DNA of 64,000 nt, taken from the NCBI GenBank assembly GCA_007994965.1, contig VOPW01000001.1, forward strand, positions 868,001 through 932,000. Direction: 5' to 3'. A model generated the notes under the pieces. It made no database searches. It worked only from the letters and a program-made list of their open reading frames with translations, and was not told where the DNA came from. Source of the stretch: Piscinibacter aquaticus. Its GTDB lineage: Bacteria > Pseudomonadota > Gammaproteobacteria > Burkholderiales > Burkholderiaceae_C. How positions within the stretch are numbered: position 1 is the stretch's first letter; each line of letters opens with the position of its first letter. A program made the translations under genes and the position numbers. Of this stretch, positions 1-13,910 are shown piece after piece.

Positions 1-65
1 GCGGCCAGCGCCACCAGCACGGCGAGCAGCAGCAACACGAGGGAGACGGTCTTGAGCAGGCCCAT
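1..65 (-). CDS. N-terminus of an unidentified membrane-anchored or exported protein (partial)
   Basis: Only the first 21 codons lie in the window, read from an ATG at 65 towards base 1. They encode MGLLKTVSLVL followed by a run of Leu, Val and Ala. That is a short positive start and an uninterrupted hydrophobic stretch, typical of a signal anchor or uncleaved signal peptide. The gene diverges from the carboxypeptidase lipoprotein gene that follows, leaving about 100 bases for two promoters. The product cannot be identified from this fragment. Confidence 0.5.
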   Translation of the reverse strand, partial: MGLLKTVSLVLLLLAVLVALA

Positions 66-167
66 GGCGAATCGGCGGCGAGATACGGCAGCGCGCATTG
101 TGGGGCCGGCGGCGTCCGTTGGCCCGTGGGCCCTATAGTGCGCGCTCCGCCACCCGACGACAGCCCG

Positions 168-1897
168 ATGCCCATGCCCCGGACGTTGTGTGACCGCCTC
201 CGCGTGCCGGCGCTGCCGCTGCTCGCCGCCACGCTGCTGGCCGCGTGTGCCACGCCGCCGGTGCCCGCGCCGCGTGCGCCGTCCGCCCCCAGCGCGCCGG
301 TGGCAGCACCGGCGCCTGCGCCCGCTCCCACCCCGGCGGCTGCTGCCTCCGCAGCCCCAGCGGCTGCCGTGGCCCCACCGGCGGCGCCGTACGGCGCCGC
401 CGTGATGGCGCGCTTTCCCGATCCGGCCGTGCGTTTCGGCACGCCGGCCTTTGCGCCGGGCCACACCGGCTTCACGACCAACGCCGAGCTGCAGTCGCAG
501 ATGCGCGCGATTGCGCGTGAGGTTCGCGCCCCTCGCTGCGCGCGCAGCTGCTCGTGGCGGGCGCGTCCCAGACCGGCCAGCCGATCGAGGCGGTGCTGTT
601 CGCGCGCCGGGCCGATCTGTCGCCTGCTGCGATCCGCGCGTCGGGCCGGCCGACGGTGCTGCTGATTGGCCAGCAGCATGGCGACGAACCGGCCAGTGCG
701 GAAGCCTTGCTCGTGCTTGCGCGCGAGCTGGCACAGGGCGAGCTGGGCGCGCTGACCGAGCGGCTCAACGTGATCGTGCTGCCCCGCGCCAACCCGGACG
801 GCGCCGCCGCCGGACAGCGCGCCACCGCCAGCGGCATCGATGCCAACCGCGACCACCTGCTGCTGCGCACGCCCGAAGCGCAGGCGATCGCCGGGCTGCT
901 GCGCGACTACACGCCGGCCGTGGTGGCCGATGCGCACGAATACCCGGCGGTGGGCGCCTACCTCAACAAGTTCGGCGGCATCGCGCGCGCCGACGTGCTG
1001 CTGCAGTACGCCACCGCCGCGCAGGTGCACGAGTTCGTCACCCGTGCGGCCGAGGAGTGGTTCCGCCGCCCGCTGCTCGATCGCCTGCAGCGCGAGGGAC
1101 TGAGCAGCGACTGGTACCACACGCTGTCGGTGTCGTCGGAAGATCGCCGCGTGGCGATGGGCAGCCCGCGCCCGGAGATTGGCCGCAATGCGGCCGGCCT
1201 GCGCCACGCCGTCAGCCTGCTGGTGGAAACGCGTGGCAGCGACCTCGGCCGCACGCACCTGGCGCGCCGGGTGCAGACGCAGCTGGTGGCGATGCGCAGC
1301 ATCCTGGACAGCGCCGCGGCGCGCGCCGACGATCTGGTCAAGCTGCGCCGCTTCATCGAGACCGAGACGCTCGCGCAGGCCTGCACCGGCGAGGTCACCG
1401 TCGAAGCGGCGGCCACCCCAAGCGAGTATGTGCTCAAGCTGATCGACCCGGCCAACGGCGCCGACATGCCGGTCAGCGTGGCCTGGGATTCGACGCTGCA
1501 GCTGCAGGCGGTGAAGACGCGCGGTCGCCCTTGCGGCTACTGGCTGGCCGCCAGCGAGCGCGAGGCGGCGATGCGCTTGCGCGGCCTCGGCCTGACGGTG
1601 CAGCGCATCGACGAGAAGGGCGTGGTGCGCGGCGAGAGCTTCCGCGAGACCTCACGCTCGGCGGTGGCCGATGCGCCAGGCGCGATGCTGCCGCAGGTGG
1701 AGACGGTGCCGGCGCTGCTCGATGTCGCGGTCGGCAGCTGGTATGTGTCGCTGGAACAGCCGCTCGCCGCCCTGGCCATCTCTGCGCTGGAGCCCGACAC
1801 GCCGAGCAGCTACGTGACGCACGGGCTCGTCAGCGGCGTGACGACGGTATCGCGCGTGCTGGCGCGGCCGGGCTTCCGCCTCAGCCCGCTGCCCTGA
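168..1897 (+). CDS. M14-family zinc carboxypeptidase lipoprotein (one frameshift)
   Basis: Predicted lipoprotein metallopeptidase of the M14 (carboxypeptidase A) family, probably trimming peptides in the periplasm. Two nearby ATGs (168, 174) precede a hydrophobic segment ending in the lipobox L-A-A-C, then a linker rich in Ala and Pro. The catalytic domain shows HGDEP near residue 170 (HxxE zinc motif), NRDH near 226, DAHEYP near 254 (candidate third ligand) and an ETRG segment near 352 that could carry the catalytic Glu. One base is missing in the C-run near 530, which breaks the frame between signal region and enzyme. Both halves read smoothly once it is restored. It ends nine bases from the oppositely oriented ATPase gene. 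Family is well supported; substrate is unknown. Confidence 0.8.
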
Positions 1898-1906
1898 GCC
1901 TGCGGC

Positions 1907-3454
1907 TCAGCGGCGCCTCGAGCCGCCGCCGAGGATGCCGCCGAGCACGCCGCGGATGATCTCGCGGCCCACCGCCGAGCCCACGCTGCGCATCGCCGAC
2001 TTGGCAGCAGTCTCGGCGGCCCTCGCGCTTGCCGCCGCGCGGGCCGGTGGAGCCGAACAGCACGTCCTTCAGGCCGCCGAGCAGGCCGCCGCCGTCGTCC
2101 TGCGGTGCCTGCTGAGAGGCCCGGCCGGGCAGCGTGCGCGGCGCCTTGGTGGCCATCTCCTGTGCCGCATCGGCGCTTTGCGCAGCGCGGCCCTTGAGCT
2201 TCTCGTAGGCCGATTCGCGGTCGACCGCCTTCTCGTAGACGCCCGCCACCAGCGAACCGGCAATCAGCGCCTTGCGCTGATCCGGCGTGATCGGGCCGAT
2301 CTGGCTGCCCGGCGGGATCACGAAGACGCGCTCCGTCACGCTCGGCCGGCCCTTGGCGTCGAGGAAGCTGACCAGCGCCTCGCCCACCGCGAGCTCGGTG
2401 ATCGCGGTCTCGATGTCGAGCTTCGGGTTGGCGCGCATCGTCGAGGCGGCCGACTTCACCGCCTTCTGGTCGCGCGGCGTGAAGGCGCGCAGCGCGTGCT
2501 GCACGCGGTTGCCCAGCTGGGCGAGCACGGTGTCGGGAATGTCCAGCGGGTTCTGCGTCACGAAATACACCCCGACGCCCTTGGAGCGCACCGGGCGCAC
2601 CACCAGCTCGATGCGCTCGACCAGCGCGCCGGGGGCGTCCTTGAACAGCAGGTGCGCTTCGTCGAAGAAGAACACCAGCTTGGGCTTCTCCAGGTCACCC
2701 ACCTCGGGAAGCTGCTCGAACAGCTCGGAGAGCATCCACAGCAGGAAGGTGGCGTACAGCCGCGGCGCGTTCATCAGCTTGTCGGCCGCCAGGATGTTGA
2801 TCACACCCTGACCGCCGTCGGCCTGCATGAAATCCTGGATGTCGAGCATCGGCTCGCCGAAGAACTTGTCGCCGCCCTGTTCCTCGATCTGCAGCAGGCC
2901 GCGCTGGATGGCCCCGACGCTGGCCGCGCTGACGTTGCCGTACTCGGTCTGGAACTCGCTGGCGTTGTCGGCCACGTACTGCAGCATCGCGCGCAGGTCC
3001 TTCAGGTCGAGCAGCGCCATGCCATGGTCGTCGGCGATCTTGAACACCAGCGTCAGCACGCCCTGCTGGGTTTCGTTCAGGGCCAGCATGCGCGCCAGCA
3101 GCAGCGGGCCCATGTCCGACACCGTGGCGCGCACCGGGTGGCCTTGTTCGCCGAAGACGTCCCACAGCGTGGTCGGGCAGCGCAGCGATTCGGGTTCGGG
3201 CAGGCCGCGCTCCTTCAGGATGGCCTGCACCTTGGGCGGCAGCGCGCCCTTCTGGCTGATGCCGGTCAGGTCGCCCTTGACGTCGGCCATGAACACCGGC
3301 ACGCCGATCTTCGAGAAGTTTTCGGCCAGCGTCTGCAGCGTGATCGTCTTGCCGGTGCCGGTGGCGCCGGTGATCAGCCCGTGGCGGTTGGCGGGCCGGG
3401 CAGCAGGTGGCACTGGATGTCGCCATGCTGGGCAACGAGGATCGGTTCGGGCAT
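1907..3454 (-). CDS. HerA/YjgR-like ATPase (DUF853), two frameshifts
   Basis: About 515-residue P-loop ATPase of the DUF853/YjgR group, related to the HerA-FtsK helicase/translocase superfamily. Walker A GATGTGKT lies near residue 30 and a Walker B stretch, LVFFFDEAH, near residue 260. Further on are [10 protein letters not shown] and the [15 protein letters not shown] segment typical of this family. The start [13 protein letters not shown] at 3454 lies one frame away from the ATPase body because of an indel near 3400. A second indel near 2025 shifts the tail, whose true end is Gly/Arg-rich and stops at 1907. DUF853 proteins are widespread, but their cellular role is not settled. It is transcribed away from yebC with its own upstream region. 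Confidence 0.85.
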
Positions 3455-3561
3455 CGCGGGCTCCTGAATGCGAGGGGGCCGTGGGGGGACACGTAAAATC
3501 GCAGTCTAGCCAACAACACGAGGCTGCCACCGACCGAAGTGGCGCCAGCACCGAGGAACCT

Positions 3562-4287
3562 ATGGCCGGTCATTCCAAGTGGGCCAACATCCAGCATCGC
3601 AAGGGCCGCCAGGACGAGAAGCGCGGCAAGGTCTGGACGCGCATCATCCGTGAAATCATGGTCGCGGCCCGCCAGGGCGGCGGCGACCCGGCGATGAACC
3701 CGCGCCTGCGCACGGCCATCGACAAGGCCAAGGCCGCCAACATGCCGGCCGACACGATCAAGAAGAACGTCGACAAGGCCACCGGCAACCTCGAGGGCGT
3801 GAGCTACGAGGAGATCCGCTACGAGGGCTACGGCATCGGCGGCGCGGCGATCATCGTCGACTGCATGACCGACAACCGCGTGCGCACCGTGGCCGAGGTG
3901 CGACACGCCTTCAGCAAGTACGGCGGCAACCTCGGCACCGAAGGCTCGGTGGCCTTCCAGTTCAAGCACTGCGGACAGTTCGTCTTCGCGCCCGGCACCA
4001 GCGAAGACAAGGTGATGGAAGTCGCGCTCGAAGCCGGCGCGGAAGACGTGGTCACCGGCGAAGACGGCTCGATCGAGGTGCTGTGCGCCCCGGGCGACTT
4101 CGAAGCTGTGAAGAATGCGCTCGAGGGCGCCGGGCTGAAGCCCGAGATCGCCGAGGTGACGATGCGCGCCGAGAACACCATCGCGCTGGCCGGCGAGGAT
4201 GCGCAGCGCATGCAGAAACTGCTCGACGTGATCGAGGATCTCGACGACGTGCAGGACGTGTATCACAACGCCGAGCTGGAAGGCTGA
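3562..4287 (+). CDS. yebC: YebC/PmpR-family protein
   Basis: Intact 241-residue member of the YebC/PmpR/TACO1 family, known as a DNA-binding regulator and, in more recent work, a translation factor for difficult proline-rich stretches. The N-terminus [18 protein letters not shown] and the segment [19 protein letters not shown] are diagnostic. The start at 3562 has GAGGAACCT just upstream. A TAAAAT -10-like hexamer at 3494-3499 is a candidate promoter, without a recognisable -35. It is followed five bases later by purD, so the two are probably co-transcribed. One of the few frameshift-free genes here. Confidence 0.95.
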   Translation: MAGHSKWANIQHRKGRQDEKRGKVWTRIIREIMVAARQGGGDPAMNPRLRTAIDKAKAANMPADTIKKNVDKATGNLEGVSYEEIRYEGYGIGGAAIIVDCMTDNRVRTVAEVRHAFSKYGGNLGTEGSVAFQFKHCGQFVFAPGTSEDKVMEVALEAGAEDVVTGEDGSIEVLCAPGDFEAVKNALEGAGLKPEIAEVTMRAENTIALAGEDAQRMQKLLDVIEDLDDVQDVYHNAELEG

Positions 4288-5538
4288 ACCGGATGAAGGT
4301 CCTCGTGATCGGCAATGGCGGGCGCGAACACGCGCTGGCCTGGAAGCTGGTGCAGTCGCCCAAGGTGCAGACGGTCTACGTTGCGCCGGGCAACGGCGGC
4401 ACGGCGCTCGACAAGCGGCTGCACAACCTGGCGATCACCGAGCCTGCCGCGCTGGCCGACTTCGCGGTGGCCGAGAAGATCGCGCTGACGGTGGTCGGCC
4501 CCGAGGCGCCGCTGGCCGCCGGGGTGGTCGACACCTTCCGCGCCCGCAACCTGCGCATCTTCGGGCCGACCAAGGCCGCAGCGCAGCTGGAGAGCTCAAG
4601 GCCTTCGCGAAGGAGTTCATGAAGCGCCACGGCATCCCGACCGCGGCCTACGAGACCTTCTCCGACGCCGCCGCCGCGCACGCCTACGTGAACGGCCGCG
4701 GCGCGCCGATCGTCATCAAGGCCGATGGCACGGCCGCCGGCAAGGGCGTGGTGGTGGCGATGTCGCTCGACGAGGCGCACCAGGCGATCGACTGGATGCT
4801 GCTGGACAACAAGCTGGGCGTGACCCACAACCAGGGCGGCGCGCGTGGTGATCGAGGAGTTCCTCGAAGGCGAGGAAGCCAGCTTCATCGTCCTCAGCGA
4901 CGGCAAGAACGTCGTGCCGCTGGCCACCAGCCAGGACCACAAACGCCTGCAGGACCACGACCAGGGCCCCAACACCGGCGGCATGGGCGCCTATTCGCCG
5001 GCGCCGGTGGTCACGCCCAACGTGCATGCGCGGGCGATGCACGAGATCATCCTGCCCACGCTGGCCGGCATGGCCGCCGACGGCATGCCGTTCACGGGCT
5101 TCCTCTACGCCGGCCTGATGATCGATGCGCAGGGCCAGCCGCGCACGGTGGAGTTCAACTGCCGCATGGGTGACCCGGAGACGCAGCCGATCATGATGCG
5201 GCTGAAGACCGACCTGTTCGACGTGCTGATGCACGCCACCGACGGCACGCTCGACAAGGTCGAGCTCGACTGGGACCGCCGCGTGGCGCTCGGCGTGGTG
5301 ATGGCCGCGCACGGCTACCCGCTGACGCCGCGCAAGGGCGATGCGATCACCGGCATCCCGCCGGAAGCCGACGATGCGATCGTCTTCCATGCCGGCACCA
5401 CGCTGGCCGACGGGCAGCTCGCCGTCAACGGCGGGCGCGTGCTGTGCGTGACGGCGCTCGGCGACTCGGTCAAGCAGGCGCAGGCGCGCGCCTACGAGAT
5501 GCTCAAGCCGATCCATTTCGACGGCGCGCAGTACCGCA

Positions 5539-7782
<2,244 letters not shown>

Positions 7783-8358
7783 AGGCCCAGAACATCGTCG
7801 TCTTCAACACCGAGCAACTCTCGCCGCTCTTCGAGCGGGTGATCATCGCCTCGGGCACGAGCAACCGGCAGACCAAGGCGCTGGCCGCCAGCGTGCGCGA
7901 TGCGGTGAAGTCCAAGGGCTTCGCGCAGCCGCGCACCGAGGGCGAAGAGAACGGCGAGTGGATCATCGTCGACTGCGGCAGTGCCGTCGTGCACGTGATG
8001 CAGCCGGCGATCCGCGACTACTACCGCCTCGAGGAGATCTGGGGCGGCAAGCCGGTCAAGCTCAAGGTCGACAGCGCGCCGGTGAAGCTGGTGAAGGCGT
8101 CGGAGGAACCGGCCCCGGCGGCGAAGAAGGCGCCGGCGAAGAAGGCGGCCGCCAAGACGGTGACCAGGACTGCGGGGAAGACCGCGGCGAAAACGGCAGC
8201 TCCGGCCAAGAAGGCGCCGGCCACGAAGAAGGCTGCCCCCGCCAAGAAGGCACCGGCAGCCGGGAAGGCCGCGCTCGCAAAGAAGGCCGCCCCGGCCAAG
8301 AAGACCGCGGCGCGCAAGGTCCCGGCCAAGAAGACCGCCCGCGCGTGAACCGCCGCCC

Positions 8359-8826
8359 ATGAAGCTGGTGCTCGCCGCCGTCGGCCAGCGCCAGCCGGCC
8401 TGGGCCGACACCGCCTACGAGGATTTCGCCAAGCGCTTCCCGCCCGAGATGCGGCTGGAGCTGAAGGCCGTGAAGGCCGAGCCGCGCGGCTCGAAGACGG
8501 CCGAGCAGCTGATGGCCGCCGAGGCCGCGCGCCTCGAGGCTGCGGCGCCCAAGGGTGCAAGACGCGTGGTGCTCGACGAGCGCGGCGAGCGCGTCAGCAC
8601 CGTGCAGCTCGCGCAGCGCATGCAGGCCTGGCAGCGCGACGGCCGCGACGTGGTGATCTTCATCGGCGGCCCCGATGGCCTGCACCCCGACCTGAAGTCC
8701 ACGGCCGACGACATGCTGCGCCTGTCCGACCTGACGCTGCCGCACGCCTTCGTGCGCGTGCTGCTCGCCGAAGCGCTGTATCGCGCCTGGACGGTGATGG
8801 TGAACCACCCCTACCACCGTGAGTGA
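8359..8826 (+). CDS. rlmH: 23S rRNA (pseudouridine-1915-N3)-methyltransferase
   Basis: 155-residue SPOUT methyltransferase modifying helix 69 of 23S rRNA. Seen are the start [13 protein letters not shown], the cofactor loop FIGGPDGL and the C-terminal signature [20 protein letters not shown] followed by NHPYHRE, all diagnostic. Intact reading frame, normal length, start ten bases after rsfS. The rsfS-rlmH pairing is conserved across bacteria and links two ribosome functions. Confidence 0.96.
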   Translation: MKLVLAAVGQRQPAWADTAYEDFAKRFPPEMRLELKAVKAEPRGSKTAEQLMAAEAARLEAAAPKGARRVVLDERGERVSTVQLAQRMQAWQRDGRDVVIFIGGPDGLHPDLKSTADDMLRLSDLTLPHAFVRVLLAEALYRAWTVMVNHPYHRE

Positions 8827-8833
8827 GCCGGCG

Positions 8834-9438
8834 ATGCAGCACGAATTCATCTACCTCGCCTCGCAGAGTCCCGCCGCCGGCAACTGCTCGAACAGCTCGG
8901 CGTGCGCCATGAACTGCTGCTGCCGCAAGCGCACGAGGATGCCGAGGCCCTGGAAGCCGAGCAGGCAGGCGAGCTGCCGGCCGACTACTGCGAGCGCGTC
9001 ACGCGGGCCAAGCTGCACGCGGCCCGGGCGCGGCTGGCGGCGATGAAGGGCGCGCCTGCGCCCATCCTGTGCTCCGACACCACGGTGGCACTCGGCCGGC
9101 GCATCCTCGGCAAGCCGCGCGATGCGGCCCATGCCATCGAGACGCTCACGGCGCTGTCCGGCCGCACGCACCGTGTGATCACCGCAGTGGCCGTGGCGTC
9201 GGGCCGGCGCGAATGGCTGGCGGTGAACGTGTCGCGCGTGCATTTCGCCGAGATGCCCGCCGAGGCGATCGCGCGTTATGTGGCCAGCGGCGAGCCCTTC
9301 GGCAAGGCCGGCGCCTATGCGATCCAGAGCGGCATCGCGGCCTGGATCGCGCGGATCGAGGGCAGCTACTCCGGTATCATGGGTTTGCCTCTCTTCGAGA
9401 CGGCCCAACTCCTCCGCCAGGCCGGCGTGAAGTTCTGA
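8834..9438 (+). CDS. Maf-family nucleoside triphosphate pyrophosphatase (one frameshift)
   Basis: Maf/YhdE-type house-cleaning enzyme hydrolysing dTTP/UTP or modified nucleotides. After restoring one base near 8872 the N-terminus reads [17 protein letters not shown], the Maf signature. The [23 protein letters not shown] and [13 protein letters not shown] blocks follow, with [12 protein letters not shown] near the C-terminus. 202 codons is normal. It lies eight bases after rlmH and 14 bases before rng, an arrangement (maf-rng) conserved in proteobacteria. Which Maf subfamily it belongs to is not decided from motifs alone. Confidence 0.9.
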
Positions 9439-9452
9439 ACCGGCAACGCCCC

Positions 9453-10927
9453 ATGCAGGACATCCTCATCAACTGGGCACCGCAGGAAACGCGCGTGGCC
9501 ATCGTCGAGAACGGCGCGGTGCAGGAGCTGCACATCGAACGCGCCCTCGAGCGGGTGGCCTCGTCGGCAACATCTACACCGGACGCGTGGCGCGCGTGCT
9601 GCCCGGCATGCAATCGGCCTTCGTCGACATCGGCCTGGAACGGGCCGCCTTCCTGCACGTGGCCGATGTGCATGTGAATGGCGCCCCGCCGGCCCGCGGC
9701 GACAACGCCCAGCAGGTGCCGATCGAGCGTCTCGTCTTCGAGGGCCAGACGCTGATGGTGCAGGTGATCAAGGACGCCATCGGCACCAAGGGCGCGCGGC
9801 TGTCGACGCAGATCAGCATCGCCGGCCGGCTGCTGGTGTTCCTGCCGCAGGACGACCACATCGGCATCTCGCAGAAGATCGGCTCGCCGGAGTTGCGCGA
9901 GCAGCTGCGCTCGCGCATGAACCGCCTCGCCGCGACGGCCGATGGCTCGCCCACCGGCGGCTTCATCCTGCGCACCAACGCCGAAGACGCCACCGACGAG
10001 GAACTCGCCGACGACATCGCCTACCTGCGCAAGAGCTGGGCGGCGGTGCGCGAGCGCGGCTTCAGCTCGCCGCCGGGCACGCTGCTGTACCAGGACCTGA
10101 GCCTGGTGGAGCGCGTGCTGCGCGATCTCTCGCACGATGCGACCGGCGCGATCCGCATCGATTCGAAGATGCAGTACGACATCCTCAAGGCCTTCGGCGA
10201 GGAGTACACGCCCGGCTCGGTGGCCAAGCTGGAGCACTACAAGGGCGAGCGGCCGATCTTCGACCTGTTCAACATCGATGCCGAGATCGCCAAGGCGCTG
10301 GCGCGGCGCGTGGATCTCAAGAGCGGCGGCTACCTGATCATCGACCAGACCGAGGCGCTGACGACGATCGACGTGAACACCGGCGGCTTCGTCGGCGCGC
10401 GCAACTTCGACGACACCATCTTCAAGACCAATCTCGAGGCGGCGCAGGCCATCGCGCGGCAGCTGCGGCTGCGCAACCTCGGCGGCATCATCATCATCGA
10501 CTTCATCGACATGTCGCGCGAGGAGCACCAGAACGCGGTGCTCGCCGAACTGCGCAAGCAGCTCTCGCGCGACCGCACCAAGATCACCGTCAGCGGCTTC
10601 ACGCAGCTCGGCACGGTGGAGATGACGCGCAAGCGCACCCGCGAATCGCTCGCCCACATGCTGTGCCAGCCGTGCCCCACCTGCGAGGGCAAGGGCGGTG
10701 AAGACGGCGCGCAGCGTCTGCTACGACATCCTGCGCGAGATCCTGCGCGAGGCGCGGCAGTTCAATCCGAAGGAGTTCCGCGTGATCGCCAGCGCGGCCG
10801 TGGTGGAGATGATGCTCGACGAGGAGAGCCAGCACTGGCGGGCCTGTCGGACTTCATCGGCAAGCCGATCTCGCTGAAGGCCGAGCCCTTCGCTTCGCCG
10901 GAGCAGTACGACATCGTGCTGATGTAG
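9453..10927 (+). CDS. rng: Ribonuclease G (three frameshifts)
   Basis: RNase E/G-family endoribonuclease maturing 16S rRNA 5' ends and decaying mRNAs. It begins MQDILINWAPQETRVAI and has the S1-like segment GNIYTGRVARVLPGMQSAF, the DNase-I-like catalytic block TIDVNTGGFVG, RNLGGIIIIDFIDM and the zinc-link CPTCEGKG. It ends EQYDIVLM. Indels near 9556, 10698 and 10836 are all consistent with a lost G or C. The length, about 490 residues, and lack of a scaffold domain fit RNase G, not RNase E. Confidence 0.94.
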
Positions 10928-10947
10928 CGGCGCTGCCGCAGGTTCCC

Positions 10948-11785
10948 ATGTTCTCCATCGTCATTCCCACCTGGAACAACCTCGCCCACCTGCAGCTGGT
11001 GGTGCGCAGCATCCGCGAGCATTCGGTGCAGCAGCACCAGATCGTCGTGCACGTGAACGACGGCAGCGATGGCAGCCTGGCCTGGGTGCGCGCGCAAGGC
11101 CTCGAGCACACCGCGTCGGCCGACAACATCGGCATCTGCTATGCGATGAACGAGGCGGCGATGCTCGCGAAGCACGAGCAGCTCGTCTACATGAACGACG
11201 ACATGTTCTGCCTGCCGGGCTGGGACACCGCGCTGCAGCGGCGCGCGGCGGCGATGCCGTCGGATCTGTACCTGCTCTCCGGCACGATGGTCGAGCCGCG
11301 CGACAGCGGCAACCCCTGCGTGGTGGTCGGCTCCTACGGCGACAGCGTGGGCAGCTTCCGCGAGGCCGATCTGCTGCAGGATGCGCCGACGCTGAAGCGC
11401 GCCGACTGGTACGGCGCCACGGCCGCCGACGCTGGTGGCGCGGCGCTGGTGGTTCCGCGTCGGCGGCTACAGCACCGAGCTGAGCCCCGGCATGAGCAGC
11501 GACAACGACTTCTCGATGAAGCTCTGGCACGCCGGCTGCCGCCATTTCATCGGCGTCGGCGATTCGCTCGTCTACCACTTCCAGCAGAAGTCGACCGGCA
11601 AGGTGGTGAAGAACGACGGCCGCCGCCAGTTCCTCGACAAGTGGGGCATGACGCAGTCGACCTTCGACCGCTTCTACCTGCGCCGCGGGCAGCCGCTGGC
11701 CGGCGATGCCTTGCCGGAGCCCGAGGCCACGCCGGCGCTGCGGCGCTCGCTGTTCAAGAGCCGGATGCGCAAGCGGTTCGGGTGA
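10948..11785 (+). CDS. Family 2 glycosyltransferase (one frameshift)
   Basis: About 280 residues. The N-terminus MFSIVIPTWNN and the acidic motifs VNDGSDG and YMNDDMFCLPGW identify a GT-A fold family 2 glycosyltransferase. The C-terminal half (GGYSTELSPGMSSDNDFSMKL, YHFQQKST) is typical of enzymes adding sugars to surface polysaccharide. A frame change near 11430 separates the halves. It follows rng by 20 bases but faces the glycan operon, ending ten bases from its last gene. Donor and acceptor cannot be predicted. Confidence 0.85.
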
Positions 11786-11794
11786 GCGCTCGGG

Positions 11795-12797
11795 CTACGC
11801 GCCGCGGCGCCGCGCCGCCAGGCGCTTGAGCGCGAAGAAGGGCGCCGTCAGCCAGGGCGCCGCGGCGTAGACCAGCAGGCGCAGGCGCATCGCCAGCGGC
11901 TGCTCGCCTGCCGATGCCGCGATACGCAGTTTCGAGAAGCCGGAGGGTGCGCCGAACAGCGCCGCGATGAACTGCTCGCGTTCGAGCACGCGCTGCAGGT
12001 GCGGGCCGATTTCGCCGAGCCGTCCCATGACTCGCGCATCGCGCAGCATCTGCTGCGTCTCGACCAGCGCATGGCGGTTGTTCTTCAGCAGCCGCTCGAT
12101 CACGTCGCCCGCCTGCAGGTTGCGCCGCCGTCGCGAGATGCCGCCGCGGCGGTACTGCACCAGCGGCTCGTGCAGCGTGATCGCGCCGCCGCTGCCGATG
12201 GCGCGGAAGACCATCACCAGGTCTTCGGCCACGGTGCCGGGCGGCAGCGGGCCGAAGCGATCGAACAGGCGCTTCGTCCACGCCTGCGCCGCACCCACCA
12301 CGTGCGGCGGCTGTGCCGCCCATTGCGTGAGCGTCGAGTAGCGGGCCAGGTCGGTCGGCACGATTTCTCCGTGCACGCGGCCTTCGGCGTCGATGTCGGC
12401 CAGCGCGCTGGCGATCAGGTCGGGCTGCCGGTCGTGCGCCAGCCAGGGCGTCGACGATGCGCTGCACGCGCTGCGGCATCGAGATGTCATCGCCCGCCGC
12501 CACCACCAGCAGTTCACCTTGCGCCATCTGCGCGAGGTGGCTGATGTGTGCACCGATGCCGAGATTGCTCTCGTTGCGGTTCAGGCGCAGCCGGTGCGGC
12601 CCCGCATATGCTTCCGCGGCGGCGCACAGCGCTTCCCACGTTCCGTCACCCGAGGCGTCGTCGGAAGCGATGATCTCCAGCGGCTCGTAGGTCTGCGCCA
12701 GGGCGCCGCGCAGCGCCTCGCCGACGCTGTCGCGCTGCCGGTAGGCGATCAGCAGGATCGAGACGAGCGGCGCGCGCTTCGGCGCGTCTGCGCTCAT
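11795..12797 (-). CDS. Family 2 glycosyltransferase, last gene of the glycan operon (one frameshift)
   Basis: GT2 enzyme of about 333 residues: VSILLIAYRQRDSVGEALRG, then IIASDDASGDGTWEAL, then GDDISMP near residue 100, the donor-binding and DXD-like motifs. The mid region TVAEDLVMVFRAIGSGG fits GT2 enzymes that act on lipopolysaccharide or O-chains. An extra C near 12445 disrupts the frame (expected RIVDAWLAHDRQPD). Its ATG overlaps the WbsX-like stop as ATGA, implying coupled translation. It has no signal peptide, so it should act on the cytoplasmic face. Confidence 0.85.
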
Positions 12798-13910
12798 GCG
12801 GTGCGGCCGCTCGCGCGGGCCACGGCTTCGAGCATGCGGGTGCCGCGTTCTTCGTCGGGCTCGAGGTAGGTGCCCTCGGCCCATTCGTTCCAGGCGTTGA
12901 TGAACATCAGCGGCGCGCCGGCCGCCCTCGCCTTCGCAAACTGTGCGGCGACCCCCTGCTCGAAAGCCGTCTCGGCAAAGCCGCGGAAGACGATCGCCCG
13001 GGCCAGCGCGCGGCGCGGGCTGTTGTCCCAGTCGACGAAGGCGCCGGGGTAGTGGCCGGCAGGCAGCGGCCGCTGCGCGATGGCGCGCCACAGGCGCTGG
13101 TAGTGAAAGCTGTTGGGCGCATGCGGCGCGGCCCGTCAGCCACTTGACCGGGCGGGCGCGGTGGCGGGCCAGCGTATTCCTGCGCCGCTCCCAGCGCGAG
13201 AGCTGGTGGTACATGGTGTACATCGGCTCGAACTCGGCGCAGGCATCGAAGAGGCCCGCGCGGCTGTCGCGCTCGAAGCCGGTCAGCATCTGCACCGGTG
13301 CAGGCCGGGCAGCCCGGCCTCGGCCGCCCAGCGCCGCCGGTGCCGCGATCATCTCGGGGGCGCAGGCGATGCTGGCGCTGCGGTAGATCAGGAAGACCGG
13401 CCGGCCTTCGATGCGGATGTAGCGCGGGTCACGGAAGGCGCGCAGCAGTTCGTCGAAATGCTGCCGCCAGTCGGCTTCCTCGCCGTAGGTCTGCGGCATC
13501 AGGATCTCGCGCTCGCCGCCGTCCCAGGCGCGCGTCCAGGGCTCGTTGGCCCAGGCCGGGCAGAACGGAAAGTCGGGCCGGCCGCGCTCGAGCATCCCCT
13601 GCACCGGCCGCTCGAGCAGCCGCTTGCCGTTGAACCAGTAGTGGTAGTAGCAGAAGCCGCCGATGCCGTGGCGGCGCGCCAGATCCGCCTGCCATTGCTG
13701 CGTCTGCTCGTCGGTCAGGTCGTAATAGCGACCGTCCAGGGGCACGCGCGGCTGGCGGTGGCCGCGGAACTGCGGCCGGGCCTTGCGCACGTTGGTCCAT
13801 TCGGTGAAGCCTTCGCCCCACCAGGCGTCGTTCTCGGCGATGCGGTGGAACTGCGGCAGCACGAAGGCGAGCACGGCCGGGCCGGTGCTGCTGGCGGCAC
13901 TCAGGTTCAT
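12794..13910 (-). CDS. WbsX-like / GH99-like glycan enzyme (several frameshifts)
   Basis: About 370 residues resembling WbsX-type proteins, which have a glycoside-hydrolase-99-like fold and sit in O-antigen and other polysaccharide clusters. Family blocks are FVLPQFHRIAENDAWWGEGF, TEWTNVRKARPQF, GFCYYHYWFNGKRLLERP and CPAWANEPWTRAWDG. After frame correction FINAWNEWAEGTYLEPD appears near the C-terminus. Indels fall near 13300-13340 and 13130. Start and stop overlap the neighbouring genes by four bases each. Whether it hydrolyses or transfers sugars is unknown for most members. Confidence 0.82.

Noticed and set aside
1935-3467. Long ORFs on the strand opposite the HerA-like ATPase gene and similar long open frames opposite other genes (for example 15617-19462 minus, 21504-22823 minus, 61443-63947 minus)
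   Set aside because: They are antisense or out-of-frame shadows made long by high GC. They show low-complexity Arg/Ala/Gly composition and no family motifs, while the opposite frame carries clear conserved proteins.
8101-8348. Separate histone H1-like gene (HctB-type) from the Lys/Ala-rich stretch after rsfS
   Set aside because: It is in frame with and continuous to the RsfS domain, with no RBS or start in between.
10698-10840. Programmed ribosomal frameshifting in rng, tolB, pal or purD
   Set aside because: No slippery heptamer with downstream structure was seen at the breaks. The same kind of break occurs in almost every gene, so error is the simpler explanation.
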